Source: a bacterium (GTDB taxonomy: Bacteria > Bacillota > Bacilli > Lactobacillales > Streptococcaceae). Taken from it: a DNA stretch of 64,000 nt. Position 1 is the stretch's first letter. Each line of letters opens with the position of its first letter. The stretch spans positions 1-64,000 of the forward strand of contig CAJNDO010000005.1 in the NCBI GenBank assembly GCA_905221545.1, given 5' to 3'. Positions 63,956 through 64,000 of the stretch are shown one piece after another. Made by a program: the position numbers and the translations under genes. The notes below the pieces were generated by a model. It was given only the letters and a program-made list of their open reading frames with translations, was not told where the DNA came from and did not search any database.

Positions 63956-64000
63956 CTAGTTTAGTTCTCTTTTTTGTTTTTTAGTAAGAACCCGAGACCT
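63956..64000 (-). CDS. Partial minus-strand gene (3' end only)
   Basis: The last 45 bases read, on the minus strand, as 14 codons and a stop (tail RSRVLTKKQKRELN). A basic C-terminus directly before a terminator with a minus-side T-run suits the end of a real gene. Too short to identify. Confidence 0.45.
   Translation of the reverse strand, partial: RSRVLTKKQKRELN

Overview
This window is chromosomal DNA from a low-GC Gram-positive bacterium, most likely a Streptococcus of the mitis group (S. pneumoniae, S. mitis, S. pseudopneumoniae or close kin). The evidence is three BOX repeats, a com-box driving a small competence gene, four small RNAs behind CiaR-type TTTAAG-N5-TTTAAG promoters, extended -10 (TATGnTATAAT) promoters, and a full streptococcal S10-spc-alpha ribosomal operon. 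I saw no rRNA, tRNA, CRISPR array, intact insertion sequence or prophage.

Layout. 1-5753: DUF1129 and corA on the minus strand, then uvrA and an overlapping M24 peptidase on the plus strand. 5754-8821: a Mg2+-type P-ATPase (mgtA) behind a long leader holding an M-box riboswitch, a terminator, a 23-residue leader peptide and two competing hairpins. 8905-15012: spx, a BOX repeat, a YehR-like lipoprotein, ireB-ruvX-DUF1292, folC, a second lipoprotein and cls. 15060-16805: a com-box, a 47-residue competence-type protein and a polytopic GT-C-like membrane protein. 16809-20417: anaerobic ribonucleotide reductase (nrdD, a 46-residue ORF, a GNAT gene, nrdG) behind two NrdR boxes. 20507-35435: the ribosomal protein superoperon with secY, adk, infA and rpoA; many of its gaps carry strong RNA hairpins. 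35457-38075: an ACT regulator, a DUF711 (PFL-like) protein, a csRNA and a histidine phosphatase. 38178-41970: an iron-type ABC transporter on the minus strand. 42288-46022: leuS and two GNAT genes. 46038-47059: two tandem csRNAs, a gene remnant, and a chromosomal Fst/par type I toxin-antitoxin locus. 47066-57074: ruvB, a nucleotidyltransferase-like gene, a fourth csRNA, uppS-cdsA-rseP-proS, a GH1 glucosidase and glmS. 57113-63885: a BOX repeat, a luciferase-like monooxygenase, and an operon of two uroporphyrinogen-decarboxylase-superfamily proteins, a small membrane protein and a polar amino-acid-type ABC transporter. The last bases hold the 3' end of a minus-strand gene.

How parts fit. Three regulatory layers are readable from sequence: competence (com-box), CiaRH (four csRNAs of near-identical promoter geometry) and NrdR. 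The most unusual items are (i) the par-like toxin locus, in which the antisense RNA carries a direct repeat complementary to the toxin start region; (ii) the mgtA leader, which adds an acidic, proline-containing leader peptide and alternative hairpins to an M-box; and (iii) the operon with two paralogues that have the H-x-C...C pattern of zinc methyltransferases (MtaA/MtbA type) and lack the HemE signature. Gene names follow recognised families; functions called inferred have not been tested here.
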